DNA of 64,000 nt from Flavobacterium marginilacus (GTDB lineage: Bacteria; Bacteroidota; Bacteroidia; Flavobacteriales; Flavobacteriaceae), in NCBI RefSeq assembly GCF_026870155.1, contig NZ_CP113975.1, forward strand, positions 3,596,001 to 3,660,000. The letters are read 5' to 3'. Positions 1 to 8,947 of the stretch are shown here, piece after piece. The notes under the pieces were generated by a model. The model searched no databases. It was not told the origin of the DNA and saw only the letters and a list, made by a program, of their open reading frames with translations. The position numbers were made by a program, and so were the translations under genes. Position 1 is the stretch's first letter. Each line of letters begins with the position of its first letter.

Positions 1-135
1 ATGGCAATTGTTTTTAGATGTGTCCACACGGTAGGCTGTAATCGGGGCTATTCTGAAAGTTTATATTTTCATAAGAACCAGCACAGACAGCGCATAAAAA
101 TTCTGTACTTTTATAGCACTAAACCAAAAAAGAAA

Positions 136-960
136 ATGAAAAGATTTATTCTTTCAGCATTACTGTTATTCACAATAACAATAATCACCGCCCAAAAAAC
201 AGAATACACTACTGTTACCAGTATTCCCTATTACAGTGAAGCTGTTTCCAAAACAGATTCATATATAAAAGAGCGCTGTGTACTCGATATCTATTACCCA
301 AAAAATGTCAAAGGATTTACCACCGTGATTTGGTTTCATGGCGGCGGTTTAACTTCAGGCAGTAAAGAACTTCCGGAAGGATTAAAAGACAAAGGATTTT
401 GTGTAGTTTCTGTAAACTATCGATTATCGCCAAAAGTAAAAACACAAAAATGTATTGAGGATACCGCAGCTGCCATAGCCTGGACATTCAAAAACATAGC
501 GTCTTATGGCGGTGACAGTTCCTTAATTCTGGTTTCAGGACACTCGGCCGGTGCCTTTTTGACGTTGATGGTGGGGCTGGACAAAAAATGGCTGAAGACT
601 TATGACATAGACGCCAATTCCATAGCAGGATTGATTCCGCTGAGTGCTCAGACTATCAGTCATTTTGAAATTCGAAAAGAAAGAGGCATTCCTGAAACAC
701 AGCCCATAATCGATGAATTCGCTCCCTTATATCACGTTCGTGCCGATGCTCCGCCTTTATTACTAATCACAGGTGACAGAGATAAGGAAATGCTGGGCCG
801 CTACGAAGAAAACGCCTATATGGCACGAATGATGAAAATTGCCGGACATACGCAAACCGCTTTATACGAGTTACAAGGCTACGGCCACAATATGACGGAA
901 CCGGCTTTCCCATTAGTTGTACAGGAAATCAAAAGAATTACAGCATTAAAAAAGAAATAA
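136..960 (+). CDS. Secreted alpha/beta hydrolase (esterase/lipase-like)
   Basis: Predicted serine hydrolase of the alpha/beta-hydrolase fold, probably an esterase acting in the periplasm. An open frame runs from base 1, but the ATG at 136 is chosen because it begins a signal peptide (MKRFILSALLLFTITIITAQ) and follows an A-rich stretch; the 45 residues before it look non-coding. The protein is 274 aa. The oxyanion-hole motif HGGG lies at about residues 68-71 and the nucleophile elbow GHSAG at 135-139 (Ser137). A late GDRD and GYGHN supply the likely Asp and His. The next gene, also a hydrolase, starts one base after the stop, so the two are probably co-transcribed. The substrate cannot be told from sequence. 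Confidence 0.85.
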   Translation: MKRFILSALLLFTITIITAQKTEYTTVTSIPYYSEAVSKTDSYIKERCVLDIYYPKNVKGFTTVIWFHGGGLTSGSKELPEGLKDKGFCVVSVNYRLSPKVKTQKCIEDTAAAIAWTFKNIASYGGDSSLILVSGHSAGAFLTLMVGLDKKWLKTYDIDANSIAGLIPLSAQTISHFEIRKERGIPETQPIIDEFAPLYHVRADAPPLLLITGDRDKEMLGRYEENAYMARMMKIAGHTQTALYELQGYGHNMTEPAFPLVVQEIKRITALKKK

Positions 961-961
961 A

Positions 962-1507
962 ATGACCCCACACTTATTAATCATTCCAGGACTCGGTGAT
1001 TCGGACGAAAAACACTGGCAGAGTTATTGGTTACAAAAATTCAACAATTCAACCAAAGTCATTCAGGACAATTGGGACGAACCGCAGCTCAGCGAATGGC
1101 TCGCAAGACTTAACGAAACTATTAAAAAAATAAATGAACCAACAATTTTAGTTGCACACAGCCTTGCCGTTTCCTTAATAATGCATTGGGCAGCCCAAAA
1201 CAGCAGTCCAAATATCATAGGTGCTATGCTCGTTGCCCCCGCCGACGTGGATTCTCCTGCACACACACCAGATTTTCTGAGACACTTCTCTCCTATTCCA
1301 ACGCAGACCGTGTCTTTTCCTACGCTGGTTATTGGAACCGAAAACGATACTTACATGTCACTAGAAAGAACCAAAGAATTAGCAGCTCATTGGGGAAGTG
1401 ATTTCATAAATATCGGTCAGCTGGGACACATCAACTCCGATTCCAATCTCGAATATTGGGAAGAAGGCCAGAATTATTTACAGCAGTTAATCAAAAAAAT
1501 CACTTAA
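962..1507 (+). CDS. RBBP9/YdeN-type serine hydrolase
   Basis: Small (181 aa) cytoplasmic alpha/beta hydrolase of the RBBP9/YdeN (DUF452-like/Ser_hydrolase) type. The N-terminus LLIIPGLGDSDEKHWQSYW is typical of this family, with a nucleophile elbow VAHSLA (Ser67), an acidic residue in GTENDTY and a histidine in LGHINSDS. There is no signal peptide. It begins one base after the preceding secreted hydrolase and is likely in the same transcript. The family is poorly characterised in bacteria and no substrate is proposed. Confidence 0.85.
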   Translation: MTPHLLIIPGLGDSDEKHWQSYWLQKFNNSTKVIQDNWDEPQLSEWLARLNETIKKINEPTILVAHSLAVSLIMHWAAQNSSPNIIGAMLVAPADVDSPAHTPDFLRHFSPIPTQTVSFPTLVIGTENDTYMSLERTKELAAHWGSDFINIGQLGHINSDSNLEYWEEGQNYLQQLIKKIT

Positions 1508-1540
1508 TTCTACAAATAACATTATTTCGTCAAATACATT

Positions 1541-1814
1541 TTTGAAACATATAAGTCATATAAGTTTTTAATTTAAAAAAATCAAGTAAAATCAAAAGTT
1601 CATTTAAGCAAAGCCGCTTAAACCTGCATAGATTTTTTTTAGCTTATATTCCCTTTTATACCATTTATGAATATAAAATAATCTAATTTTTATCCCCTCT
1701 CCTTGGGAGAGGGCTAGGGTGAGGAAAAAACAAAAAGACTGTTTTATATTCATAAATGGTATTAATCACTCTTTTGACAAACTACCTGCTTTTAACTTAC
1801 ATGACTTATATGTT
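1541..1814. repeat. Nested inverted-repeat element (three palindromes)
   Basis: The 357-bp gap between two genes holds three nested palindromes. The outer arms, 1546-1566 and 1794-1814, match at 20 of 21 bases. The middle arms, 1658-1678 and 1742-1762, are a perfect 21-bp inverted repeat. The inner hairpin is CCCTCTCC-TTG-GGAGAGGG at 1695-1713, followed by CTAGGGTGAGG. The 105-bp middle unit looks like a small MITE-like element, possibly inserted into an older repeat. No gene is visible. Confidence 0.7.
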
Positions 1815-1864
1815 TAAAAATTAATACCGTTTATTCTATAACATAAGCACAAAAAACTTTTAAA

Positions 1865-2683
1865 ATGACTAACCCTATAGTTTCCGCAGCTTGGCTTCAA
1901 GAACATTTAAACGATACTGATCTAATTATACTTGAAGCAAGATTAGAACAGAATCAATCAAATTTAGAAAACCAAAATCCCAATCTACAGATAAAGGGCG
2001 CTCGTTTATTTGATATCAAAAATAATTTCAGCAACACCAGTAATCCCCTGCCAAATACTTTCCCTTCGGAAGAGCAATTCACTGCTGAAAGCCAAAAATT
2101 AGGCATCAGCTCCGACAGCACAATTGTAGTTTATGACACTTTAGGAATTTATTCCAGTCCCAGAGCCTGGTGGATGTTCAAAGCGATGGGACATTCAAAA
2201 GTTTTTGTTTTGGATGGCGGACTTCCAGAATGGATTAAAGAAGGGTTTCCAACCGAAAAACAAAATCAGATAAATTATCCGAAAGGGAATTTTACCGCCA
2301 AATTCCAGCCAGAATTAATCAAAAACAAAGAACAGATACTGGAAAACATCTCCACTAAAGAAGCCGTTCTCATGGACGCAAGATCAGCTGACCGATTTCA
2401 CGCCACTCACGAAGAACCGAGAGCCGGATTGAGAAGCGGACATATTCCCGGTTCCATCAGCGTTCCGTTCACCGAACTGCAGCAAAACGGAAAATTCAAA
2501 TCAAATGAAGAATTGAAGGAAATCCTAAAACTGGACAGCCAGCCATTATATTTTACCTGCGGTTCCGGAATTACCGCCTGCATTGTTTTGCTAGCCTGCG
2601 AATTGATTTCGGACAATCCAAAAGCCGTTTACGATGGTTCCTGGACTGAATGGGGCATCAGTGATCTTCCTATCGAGAAATAA
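1865..2683 (+). CDS. sseA: 3-mercaptopyruvate/thiosulfate sulfurtransferase (tandem rhodanese)
   Basis: Two-domain rhodanese of 272 aa, the usual length for SseA-type sulfurtransferases. It moves sulfane sulfur from 3-mercaptopyruvate or thiosulfate to an acceptor. The N-terminal, catalytically inactive rhodanese domain covers about residues 1-130 (VLDGGLPEWIKEG). The C-terminal domain (about 160-272) carries DARSADRF, the GHIPGS segment and the active loop CGSGITAC with Cys232. The CGSG(V/I)TAC form is typical of mercaptopyruvate sulfurtransferases rather than classical rhodaneses. No signal peptide, so cytoplasmic. A terminator-like hairpin follows. Confidence 0.9.
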   Translation: MTNPIVSAAWLQEHLNDTDLIILEARLEQNQSNLENQNPNLQIKGARLFDIKNNFSNTSNPLPNTFPSEEQFTAESQKLGISSDSTIVVYDTLGIYSSPRAWWMFKAMGHSKVFVLDGGLPEWIKEGFPTEKQNQINYPKGNFTAKFQPELIKNKEQILENISTKEAVLMDARSADRFHATHEEPRAGLRSGHIPGSISVPFTELQQNGKFKSNEELKEILKLDSQPLYFTCGSGITACIVLLACELISDNPKAVYDGSWTEWGISDLPIEK

Positions 2684-2706
2684 AGAACAAAGAATAAATT
2701 TCATAT

Positions 2707-2743
2707 AAAAGGCGGTTTTATTTTAAATAGAACTGCCTTTTTT
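2707..2743 (+). terminator. Rho-independent terminator after sseA
   Basis: Hairpin with arms at 2707-2717 and 2731-2741 (10 of 11 bases pair) ending in a run of T. Confidence 0.7.
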
Positions 2744-3060
2744 AATCTGTTTTACATATTTAAAATTATCCCGCCAGAAAAACGATCCTGTTTTCTTCAG
2801 TCATAAGACGCGGAATCATATTTTCTTAAAAAAACATAATACACTACATAACAATTAATTACATGATAAAAATCACTTTAAAATGAGTTTAAAATTATTA
2901 CCTTTATGTATCATTTTTATTCTCACTATTAAAGAAAAAATCATGAAAAAATATGCATCCATCATCTTGGTAAGAATATTTATAATTTCCCTTTTGCCAT
3001 TTAGCACCATCGAGAAGGACTGGAAAAAATTGAACTGCAACAGCATTTTTTAGTCCTCAC
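2744..3060. other. Gene-poor stretch with a doubtful mini-ORF
   Basis: No recognisable gene. A 36-codon frame at 2943-3053 on the plus strand (start MKKYASIILV, hydrophobic, then charged) could be extended upstream to an ATG at 2883. It resembles the beginning of a secreted protein that is cut short by a stop, so it may be a remnant. It is not called as a gene. Confidence 0.3.
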
Positions 3061-3591
3061 ATGAAAACGCACGCATACATAGGAACCAGCCTTGATGGTT
3101 TTATTGCGCGAAAAGAGGGAGAAATCGATTGGTTAATTCAATTCGACAGTCCAGAAACCAGCCAAAGCTATACCGAATTCATCAGTAAAATTGACGCTAT
3201 TGTAATTGGCAGAGGCACTTTCGAAAAAATACTCACTTTTCCCGATTGGTTCTATCAGCAAAAAGTTTTTGTATTGAGCTCCCAGATTAAACACATACCT
3301 GAAAGTCTAAAAGAAAAAGCCACCGTTCTTTTGATGCCACCAAAAGAGTTACTGCTCTATCTTTCGCAAAAAGGATATGCTAACATTTATATAGACGGCG
3401 GGAAAGTAATACAAAGCTTTCTGAAAGAAAATTTACTCGATGAACTTATAATTAGCAGAGTACCCGTTCTTATAGGTGAAGGCATTCCGCTATTTGGCTG
3501 GCTAAACCATGATATTACTTTTAAACACATTCAGACAAATGTCTTTTCGAATGGGCTTGTAATGAGCCGTTATGAAAAGAATAACGGATAA
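3061..3591 (+). CDS. Dihydrofolate reductase-family protein (RibD C-terminal-like)
   Basis: A 176-aa protein of the RibD C-terminal/dihydrofolate-reductase superfamily, as in the YyaP/YwjB group. The N-terminal IGTSLDGFIAR is the conserved strand-loop of the family. Later segments AIVIGRGTFEKIL, NIYIDGGKVIQSF and DELIISRVPVLIGEGIPLF match its NADPH-binding and C-terminal strands. It is probably an NADPH-dependent reductase of unknown substrate, not the main folate enzyme. The start was chosen at the ATG that aligns with the family N-terminus. The following YceI gene lies close downstream on the same strand. Confidence 0.82.
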   Translation: MKTHAYIGTSLDGFIARKEGEIDWLIQFDSPETSQSYTEFISKIDAIVIGRGTFEKILTFPDWFYQQKVFVLSSQIKHIPESLKEKATVLLMPPKELLLYLSQKGYANIYIDGGKVIQSFLKENLLDELIISRVPVLIGEGIPLFGWLNHDITFKHIQTNVFSNGLVMSRYEKNNG

Positions 3592-3688
3592 TCAACAGAT
3601 AAAAACAACTCTAAATTACAATACGATGATACCTCAAATTGACACCCTTAAAGATTACCAAAGTTCAAAAAACAATACCATAGAAAAT

Positions 3689-4213
3689 ATGAAATGGGAA
3701 ATAGATCCTTCACATTCGGAGGTTATGTTCAAAATAAAACACCTTGAAATCGCTTCCATAACCGGTCGTTTTGATGAAATTAAAGGAACTGCCGAAGCGG
3801 AAGAAGATTTTGAAAATGCTGTATTTTCTTTTTCTGCTGCTATAAATTCCATCAATACCAATAGCAAAAACAGAGATGCTCATTTAAAAAGTGCAGACTT
3901 CTTTGATGCCGAAAAATTTCCAAAAATCTCTTTCTATTCTACTAAATTTAAAAGAATCGGTGAAGCGTCATTTGAAATAATCGGCAGACTGACCATCAAA
4001 GAAATTACAAAACCAACAATTTTACATTTAGACTACGGAGGCAGCAATATAGATCCTTGGGGAAACACAAAAGCAGGGCTTAAATTTAAAGGAATTATAA
4101 ATCGTAAAGATTATGGTTTATCATGGAATACAGCTCTGGAAACCGGCGGTGTTTTAATTGGCGAAGAAGTAAGGATAAACGGTAATATCGAATTAATAAA
4201 AAAACTGGAATAA
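3689..4213 (+). CDS. YceI family protein (cytoplasmic form)
   Basis: YceI-like lipocalin-fold protein, which in characterised members binds long isoprenoid or other lipid ligands. The diagnostic beginning is MKWEIDPSHSEVMFKIKHL, followed by GRFDEIKGT, HLKSADFFDAEKFP and the GLKFKGIINRKDYGLSWN block near the end. The start at 3689 gives 174 aa and places the family motif at residue 1. Alternatives in frame are ATG 3626 (21 extra residues) and ATG 3572 (overlapping the upstream gene); neither extension resembles the family. No signal peptide is present, unlike E. coli YceI. Confidence 0.85.
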   Translation: MKWEIDPSHSEVMFKIKHLEIASITGRFDEIKGTAEAEEDFENAVFSFSAAINSINTNSKNRDAHLKSADFFDAEKFPKISFYSTKFKRIGEASFEIIGRLTIKEITKPTILHLDYGGSNIDPWGNTKAGLKFKGIINRKDYGLSWNTALETGGVLIGEEVRINGNIELIKKLE

Positions 4214-4214
4214 A

Positions 4215-4550
4215 CTAACCGATCCGCAGTCCGTTTTCAATTTTGAAATCAGGAGCCAGCAGAATCACATCTCCCTCCTCACCTACGGCACCAAGCACTA
4301 AACACTCGCTCATGAACTTTCCAATCTGTTTTTTAGGAAAATTGATTACAGCCACAATCTGTCTTCCTGCTAAAACTTCTTTGGAATATCGTTTAGTTAT
4401 TTGCGCCGATGTTTTTCGTATTCCAATAACGGTTCCAAAATCAATTGTGAGCTGAAAAGCAGGTTTTCGGGCTTCAGGAAAATCATTGACTTCGAGTATT
4501 GTTCCTACCCGCATTTCTACTCTTTCAAATTCTGACCAAGATAAATCCAT
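4215..4550 (-). CDS. csaA: CsaA-like tRNA-binding/chaperone protein
   Basis: Small (111 aa) stand-alone tRNA-binding (OB-fold) domain of the CsaA type. CsaA has been described as a secretion-related chaperone with a tRNA-binding fold related to the C-terminus of methionyl-tRNA synthetase. Visible signatures are RVGTILEVNDFPEARKPA near the start, IGIRKTSAQIT, and a C-terminal FMSECLVLGA block. It ends one base away from the stop of the converging YceI gene, so transcription from both sides overlaps here. Confidence 0.88.
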   Translation of the reverse strand: MDLSWSEFERVEMRVGTILEVNDFPEARKPAFQLTIDFGTVIGIRKTSAQITKRYSKEVLAGRQIVAVINFPKKQIGKFMSECLVLGAVGEEGDVILLAPDFKIENGLRIG

Positions 4551-4627
4551 TTTCCTTAAAGTTTATGGATTCTAAGATACTAAGTTTTTTCTTTTTCTGA
4601 CTTAGAAACTTAGAGTCTTAACCACAT

Positions 4628-4665
4628 TAAAAGAAAAATCCCAAAACTGTAATTATTTTGGGATT
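4628..4665 (-). terminator. Terminator of the cyclophilin-FKBP gene
   Basis: Perfect 10-bp inverted repeat AATCCCAAAA (4637-4646) / TTTTGGGATT (4656-4665). On the minus strand it is followed by a T-rich run, so it serves the gene ending at 4710. Confidence 0.8.
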
Positions 4666-4709
4666 CTCTATTTATTCTAAAATAATCATTAACAATTAAT
4701 AACTAATAA

Positions 4710-5642
4710 TTATTTAACGTCCATCAATTCTACATCGAAAATCAGGATAGCATTTGGAGGAATAACACCGCCTGCTCCTGCTGGTCCGTAGCCTAAGTCA
4801 GAAGGGATTACGAAACGGGCTTTGTCACCCACTTGCAGTAAAGCAATACCTTCGTCCCATCCTTCGATAACGTTTCCTCTTCCTAATGGGAATTCGATTG
4901 GTTTTTTTCTTGGGTAAGAAGAATCGAAAACTTTTCCATCTGGTAATTGTCCTGTATAATGTACAGAAACCGTTTTACCATTTTCTGCTTTTTTACCAGA
5001 ACCTCTTTGGATAAATTGGTAACGCAGACCGCTCTCTGTTTTTTCAAAACCTGCAGCCAATGCTTCCATTTTCGCTTCAGATTCTGCTTTTGCAGCAGCT
5101 TCTCTTTTCATGCGGGCCCCTTTTAAACCAATAAAAGCTTCAATTGCGTTCCATTTTTCAGCTTCTTCTCCAACTCTGATAATTTCTAATGTGTCCAATG
5201 AATCACCTTGAGCAACAGCATCAACTACATCTTGTCCTTCTACCACATGCCCAAAAACAGTGTGTTTATTATCTAACCAAGAAGTTGGCACATGTGTGAT
5301 GAAAAATTGAGAACCATTAGATCCTGGACCAGAATTAGCCATAGAAAGCACTCCTGGTTTATCGTGTTTCAAAGAAGGATGAAACTCATCATCAAATTTA
5401 TAACCTGGATCACCTGTTCCAGTTCCTTTTGGACATCCTCCCTGAATCATAAAATCAGGAATCACTCTATGGAAATTTAAACCATCATAGAATTTCTGCC
5501 CTTGCGGTTTTACTTTGTTTTCCATGTTCCCTTCAGCAAGAGCAACAAAATTACCTACAGTTCCTGGTGTCAAATCGTGTGTTAATTTTACTAAAATCGT
5601 TCCTTTTGCGGTATTGAATTTAGCGTATATTCCGTTTTCCAT
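4710..5642 (-). CDS. Dual-family peptidyl-prolyl isomerase (cyclophilin-FKBP fusion)
   Basis: A 310-aa cytoplasmic immunophilin with two unrelated prolyl-isomerase domains. Residues about 1-160 are a cyclophilin: [37 protein letters not shown] and [14 protein letters not shown] are present. An Ala/Lys/Glu-rich linker (about 160-205) leads to an FKBP domain, residues 210-310: [44 protein letters not shown] and the C-terminal [11 protein letters not shown]. Such cyclophilin-then-FKBP fusions (CFBP type) are known from some protists and Bacteroidota. A -7 box and a terminator frame the gene, so it is probably monocistronic. Confidence 0.92.
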   Translation of the reverse strand: MENGIYAKFNTAKGTILVKLTHDLTPGTVGNFVALAEGNMENKVKPQGQKFYDGLNFHRVIPDFMIQGGCPKGTGTGDPGYKFDDEFHPSLKHDKPGVLSMANSGPGSNGSQFFITHVPTSWLDNKHTVFGHVVEGQDVVDAVAQGDSLDTLEIIRVGEEAEKWNAIEAFIGLKGARMKREAAAKAESEAKMEALAAGFEKTESGLRYQFIQRGSGKKAENGKTVSVHYTGQLPDGKVFDSSYPRKKPIEFPLGRGNVIEGWDEGIALLQVGDKARFVIPSDLGYGPAGAGGVIPPNAILIFDVELMDVK

Positions 5643-5665
5643 TGTGTTTATTTTTTATTGAGGTG

Positions 5666-5673
5666 CAAATTTA
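5666..5673 (-). promoter_or_regulatory. TAnnTTTG promoter -7 box of the isomerase gene
   Basis: On the minus strand the sequence reads TAAATTTGCACC, a perfect Bacteroidota -7 box about 25 bases before the start codon at 5642. Confidence 0.6.
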
Positions 5674-5719
5674 CAAAAATAATTAGAGCTGACGATTTGT
5701 AAATTTTCAGAATTCTCTA

Positions 5720-6079
5720 TTAATATGCTTTTTTCTGCATAAAATCTTCTCTGATAGGACTGAAAACATCAATCAGCAGACCATCTTCAAGGCAGAGTAC
5801 GCCGTGAATCACATGAGGCGGAATATAAAAACAATCCCCTTCTTTCATCACTTTTGTACTACCGTTAATGGTTACTTCAAATGCACCTTTGGCAACATTA
5901 GTAACCTGCGAATGGTAATGCTCATGCAGTGTTCCAACAGCTCCTTTTTCAAAAAGAACATTGACCATCATAATAGAATCATCATATCCCATTATTTTGC
6001 GTTTTATGCCTTCTCCAACAACTTCCCAATCGAATTCATCATCTTTTATAAATTCTTTGCTTGCTCCAAAACTCTGCAT
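5720..6079 (-). CDS. Single-domain cupin protein
   Basis: A 119-aa small cupin, a metal-binding beta-barrel. The first cupin motif HEHYHSQVTNVAKGAFEV supplies the His/His/Glu-type ligands and the second, YIPPHVIHGV, the C-terminal His. EGDCFYIPPHVIHG is typical of cupins that act as sugar or aromatic-compound isomerases, dioxygenases or sensors, but nothing here fixes the substrate. It lies downstream of a thioredoxin-fold gene on the same strand but a strong hairpin separates them, so it is likely transcribed alone. Confidence 0.85.
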   Translation of the reverse strand: MQSFGASKEFIKDDEFDWEVVGEGIKRKIMGYDDSIMMVNVLFEKGAVGTLHEHYHSQVTNVAKGAFEVTINGSTKVMKEGDCFYIPPHVIHGVLCLEDGLLIDVFSPIREDFMQKKAY

Positions 6080-6142
6080 TGCTTTTTATTTTATCGTTTA
6101 AAATGTGCCTTAAACATTATGTCTGGCTATCGTTCTATGCAA

Positions 6143-6207
6143 AAATAACTCAAAGACTGCAATTCATACAATCGTAAGATCATTTTATTGCATCCTTTGA
6201 GTTATTT
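6143..6207 (-). terminator. Long hairpin terminator after the TlpA-like gene
   Basis: Inverted repeat with 21-bp arms (6143-6163 and 6187-6207, two mismatches). On the minus strand the second arm runs into TTTTTG. It sits directly behind the stop of the gene ending at 6244. Confidence 0.7.
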
Positions 6208-6243
6208 ATAGAAATTTTGTGAGCTAGCCAGTAGTTATTAAAA

Positions 6244-8106
6244 CTACATGCTTAACTGCTCATCAATCAGATGTATTAAATCTTCCTCAGAAGAACCAAA
6301 TGTAACTACGCTTCCATTTTTGTCAATTAAAATTTTAGTTGGAATACCCTCAATTTTATATTTTGCAGTAATAGCATCGTCATAATCAAAGACTACATTA
6401 AAACTGTATTTTTTATCATTAATAAAATTGGTAACTTTCTCAGTAGTTTCATTTTCCTTCCCTTTTTCCCATGTATTCACAAATAAAAATTCTACGTTCT
6501 TGTCTTTGTATTTGGTCACTAATTCCTGCATTGCAGGGAATGAAGCCTTACAGGGACCACACCAAGTCGCCCAAAAATCCAGAACTACTACTTTTCCTTT
6601 TAAATCGGACAGATTAATTACTTTTCCTTCCAGATTTTTCAAACTGAAATTGATAGCGTCAGTACTGCCGTATTTCTTAACAATAGCAGCTTTTGCACTT
6701 GCATTTGCAGCTTCAATGGATTTTGCTTTAATAACTTTAAAAGAATCCAAAGACAGATTTAATTTTCCATATATAGCTTCCAATTGAGCAAGAAGCACTC
6801 TTGAATTTGTTCCTTTTGAAAGCTCGTCCTCAATATATTTTTTAGTAACTTCTAAGCCTTTTACTTTTTCCATGTAAACTGCATAACGCTCTTTTCCATC
6901 TGGACCAAAATCCCCCATTTGATAAATCTTATCCTGATATTGAAAAGCTTCTTCAAACCTATTTAACTTATATAATATTAGGGCATAAGTATCTGCGTAC
7001 ATATCGTGAGTTCCCTGCAGATCTTCAGGAAAAGGAGCTTTTTTTTGAAGATCTGCTATTATGTCCAGTGACCTTTTTGATGCTTTTTCGGCTGATTCAA
7101 TATCTTTAGCAGGAGTTACAAAATCTTGTCCGGATAATCCCCATGCATAATTATTATAAAGTCCCGCCGCCTTATTTTTATTGGATAATAATTTTTCATA
7201 CTGATCCAGTTTTTCAAAATCTTTATTGTCTAAATATATTTTCATTAAACTGGTATAAAAATAATCTTTATACATTACAGGAATATTACTAAATGTACTT
7301 GTATAAAGATTCAAGCGTTCCAAAATATAAGTTTCTGTTTTATCCGGATGGTTCGCAAAATCAAAAAAGAAATTGCTGGATTCAAAACTGCCTTTTGGAT
7401 ATTTTGCTTTTATTTTATCTTCCAGCAGTTTGTTTTCGTCAGTCATTTTAAGACGCGAATAAAGTCGCGCAGCAACCAGCAAATAGTCTTCAGAATTCTT
7501 TTTTTCGCATTTTTTGGCAAATGCCAGCATTTCATTTTTCGTTTGTTCTTTATTAGAAGCCTCTTTTATGTATAAATAATTCTCATAACTTTTACCCTCT
7601 TTCATCTTGGGATACTTTACAAACATTTTATTGTACTCTGACAATATGCCTGCAGGACTGGATTCGAGTTTCAAATTCAGTTTTGATGCCAATGAATTAC
7701 TTGCATAGTTTAAAATCTCAATTTTTGCTGCCCAGCATTTTCCCATATCGGCTTGAGACGAATTTAAAAACACATCATATCCAGTATTTTTATTGTTTTC
7801 AACTACTTTTTTCCCATCAACGATTGCTGCTACAAAATATTTAATTGAGTCTGGAACCTGAAGAGCAAATTCGTAACCAACAGCTTTTTTAATTAACAAA
7901 GCACCGTCGCCTGTAAAATCAAAATTGTCATTATAAATAACTCTAACTTTGGCTCCATCTGGAATTTCTGTTCCTTTGGGCGGTTCGTAAACATAAGTGT
8001 TTTCTTTTCCAATTATTAGTTTTGAATTTTTCAAATACAGTTTCCCGATTTGCGAAAATCCCATATTAAAACACACCAAAAAAAGCAACATTACTGTTTT
8101 TTTCAT
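6244..8106 (-). CDS. Secreted TlpA-like thiol-disulfide oxidoreductase with long N-terminal region
   Basis: A 620-aa exported protein with a signal peptide (about residues 1-19, MKKTVMLLFLVCFNMGFSQ). The C-terminal ~145 residues are a TlpA/ResA-type thioredoxin domain, with FWATWCGPC at about 512-519 and the cis-proline motif GIPT near 587. The N-terminal 470 residues are largely helical and TPR-like (repeated YADTYALILYKLNRFEEAFQYQ-type patterns). It is probably periplasmic or surface-exposed and reduces disulfides or apocytochromes, but in Bacteroidota such proteins are numerous and their partners are unknown. A second, unrelated-length thioredoxin-fold protein is encoded at 40215-41726. 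Confidence 0.88.
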   Translation of the reverse strand: MKKTVMLLFLVCFNMGFSQIGKLYLKNSKLIIGKENTYVYEPPKGTEIPDGAKVRVIYNDNFDFTGDGALLIKKAVGYEFALQVPDSIKYFVAAIVDGKKVVENNKNTGYDVFLNSSQADMGKCWAAKIEILNYASNSLASKLNLKLESSPAGILSEYNKMFVKYPKMKEGKSYENYLYIKEASNKEQTKNEMLAFAKKCEKKNSEDYLLVAARLYSRLKMTDENKLLEDKIKAKYPKGSFESSNFFFDFANHPDKTETYILERLNLYTSTFSNIPVMYKDYFYTSLMKIYLDNKDFEKLDQYEKLLSNKNKAAGLYNNYAWGLSGQDFVTPAKDIESAEKASKRSLDIIADLQKKAPFPEDLQGTHDMYADTYALILYKLNRFEEAFQYQDKIYQMGDFGPDGKERYAVYMEKVKGLEVTKKYIEDELSKGTNSRVLLAQLEAIYGKLNLSLDSFKVIKAKSIEAANASAKAAIVKKYGSTDAINFSLKNLEGKVINLSDLKGKVVVLDFWATWCGPCKASFPAMQELVTKYKDKNVEFLFVNTWEKGKENETTEKVTNFINDKKYSFNVVFDYDDAITAKYKIEGIPTKILIDKNGSVVTFGSSEEDLIHLIDEQLSM

Positions 8107-8318
8107 CTTATAAATATTTAGCGTTAGTGCCAGCAGGCCATAAAATCTAACTGACTGATTATATAGAAACTATAAAGTAAATATAATTGATTTTTACTAC
8201 AGAAAAATCCTCTATTATAAAAATAACTTTTATTTAAGATTTAAACAGGCAAGTCCGTTAAATAAAGCAGATGGGATTATTTTTTGCGTTTGAAAAATAA
8301 TGTTGAAAATGCTTAAAA

Positions 8319-8762
8319 TCATTCAAAAAGGGATTTGACTTTTGGAGATTCTTCCCCTTTTTCGGTCAAGTATAAAGCGGCGCCGTCTGCATTTATAAAG
8401 TTTAAAATTACAGTCAAAACGATTCCGTCTTTTTTATCATACATAATAGTAAAAATGCCGACTTCAGATTTATCAACTGAATTGTGAGTATTCTTTTTAA
8501 AATCAGTTTTATATTCTACAAAATAAAAATTATTGTTTTCATCGTAAAATTCTTTTCTAAACTCAATATAATACTTGTTTTCTATATTGTCCTTAGTGTT
8601 TTTTTTATTCAGAGTTCCTTCTTTTAAATCAAAAACAAATTCGTTATTCTCCAGCGAAAACTCTTGTGGCGGAATGCTTTTATACATTGTCTGCACAATA
8701 ATTTTCTGCGAATACAATTGATTGAACAATAAAAATGTGAATATATAAAATGTAAATTTCAT
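8319..8762 (-). CDS. Small secreted protein, function unknown
   Basis: A 147-aa protein that I do not recognise. It has a clear signal peptide (MKFTFYIFTFLLFNQLYSQ) and then a beta-rich, charged mature part without cysteines (only YSQ at the cleavage site). It lies immediately left of a cassette-like accessory region. The gene could be an older chromosomal gene or the last unit of that accessory patch. Confidence 0.65.
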   Translation of the reverse strand: MKFTFYIFTFLLFNQLYSQKIIVQTMYKSIPPQEFSLENNEFVFDLKEGTLNKKNTKDNIENKYYIEFRKEFYDENNNFYFVEYKTDFKKNTHNSVDKSEVGIFTIMYDKKDGIVLTVILNFINADGAALYLTEKGEESPKVKSLFE

Positions 8763-8800
8763 TTATTTTATTAAAAATGTATTAAGGGTTTTGGAAATTA

Positions 8801-8931
8801 TAATATCCCGCCTGCTCTAGTGGTTTGGGACGAAATTAGACCCTTTATTCGGATTTGCCAAATCTCCTAAATACAAAACCAACTTTCTATTAAGCAGATT
8901 TTACAAATCCGTTGTGGGAGCTGTTGGTGGC
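8801..8931 (-). repeat. attC-like site A (degenerate copy)
   Basis: A ~130-bp sequence that is clearly related to the one at 9726-9861: both share GGTTTGGG, TTCGGATTTGCCAAA, CAAATACAA, ATTAAGC and a GTTGG(T/C)GG end, in the same order and spacing. The end GTTGGTGGC (8923-8931) is the reverse complement, at 8 of 9 bases, of GCCACTAAC (9726-9734) at the far end of the enclosed gene unit. Read on the minus strand, the site follows the gene, as attC sites follow integron cassette genes. Its left edge is degenerate. Confidence 0.55.
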
Positions 8932-8947
8932 TGTAGCTCGTTTTTCG

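Noticed and set aside
1..135. Possible 45-residue N-terminal extension of the first hydrolase
   Set aside because: It precedes a clean signal peptide and shows no coding character; ATG 136 is the natural start.
2883..3053. 56- or 36-codon frame with a hydrophobic start
   Set aside because: Too short, no homology recognised, and the hydrophobic part is followed by an early stop; could be a remnant but is not supported as a gene.
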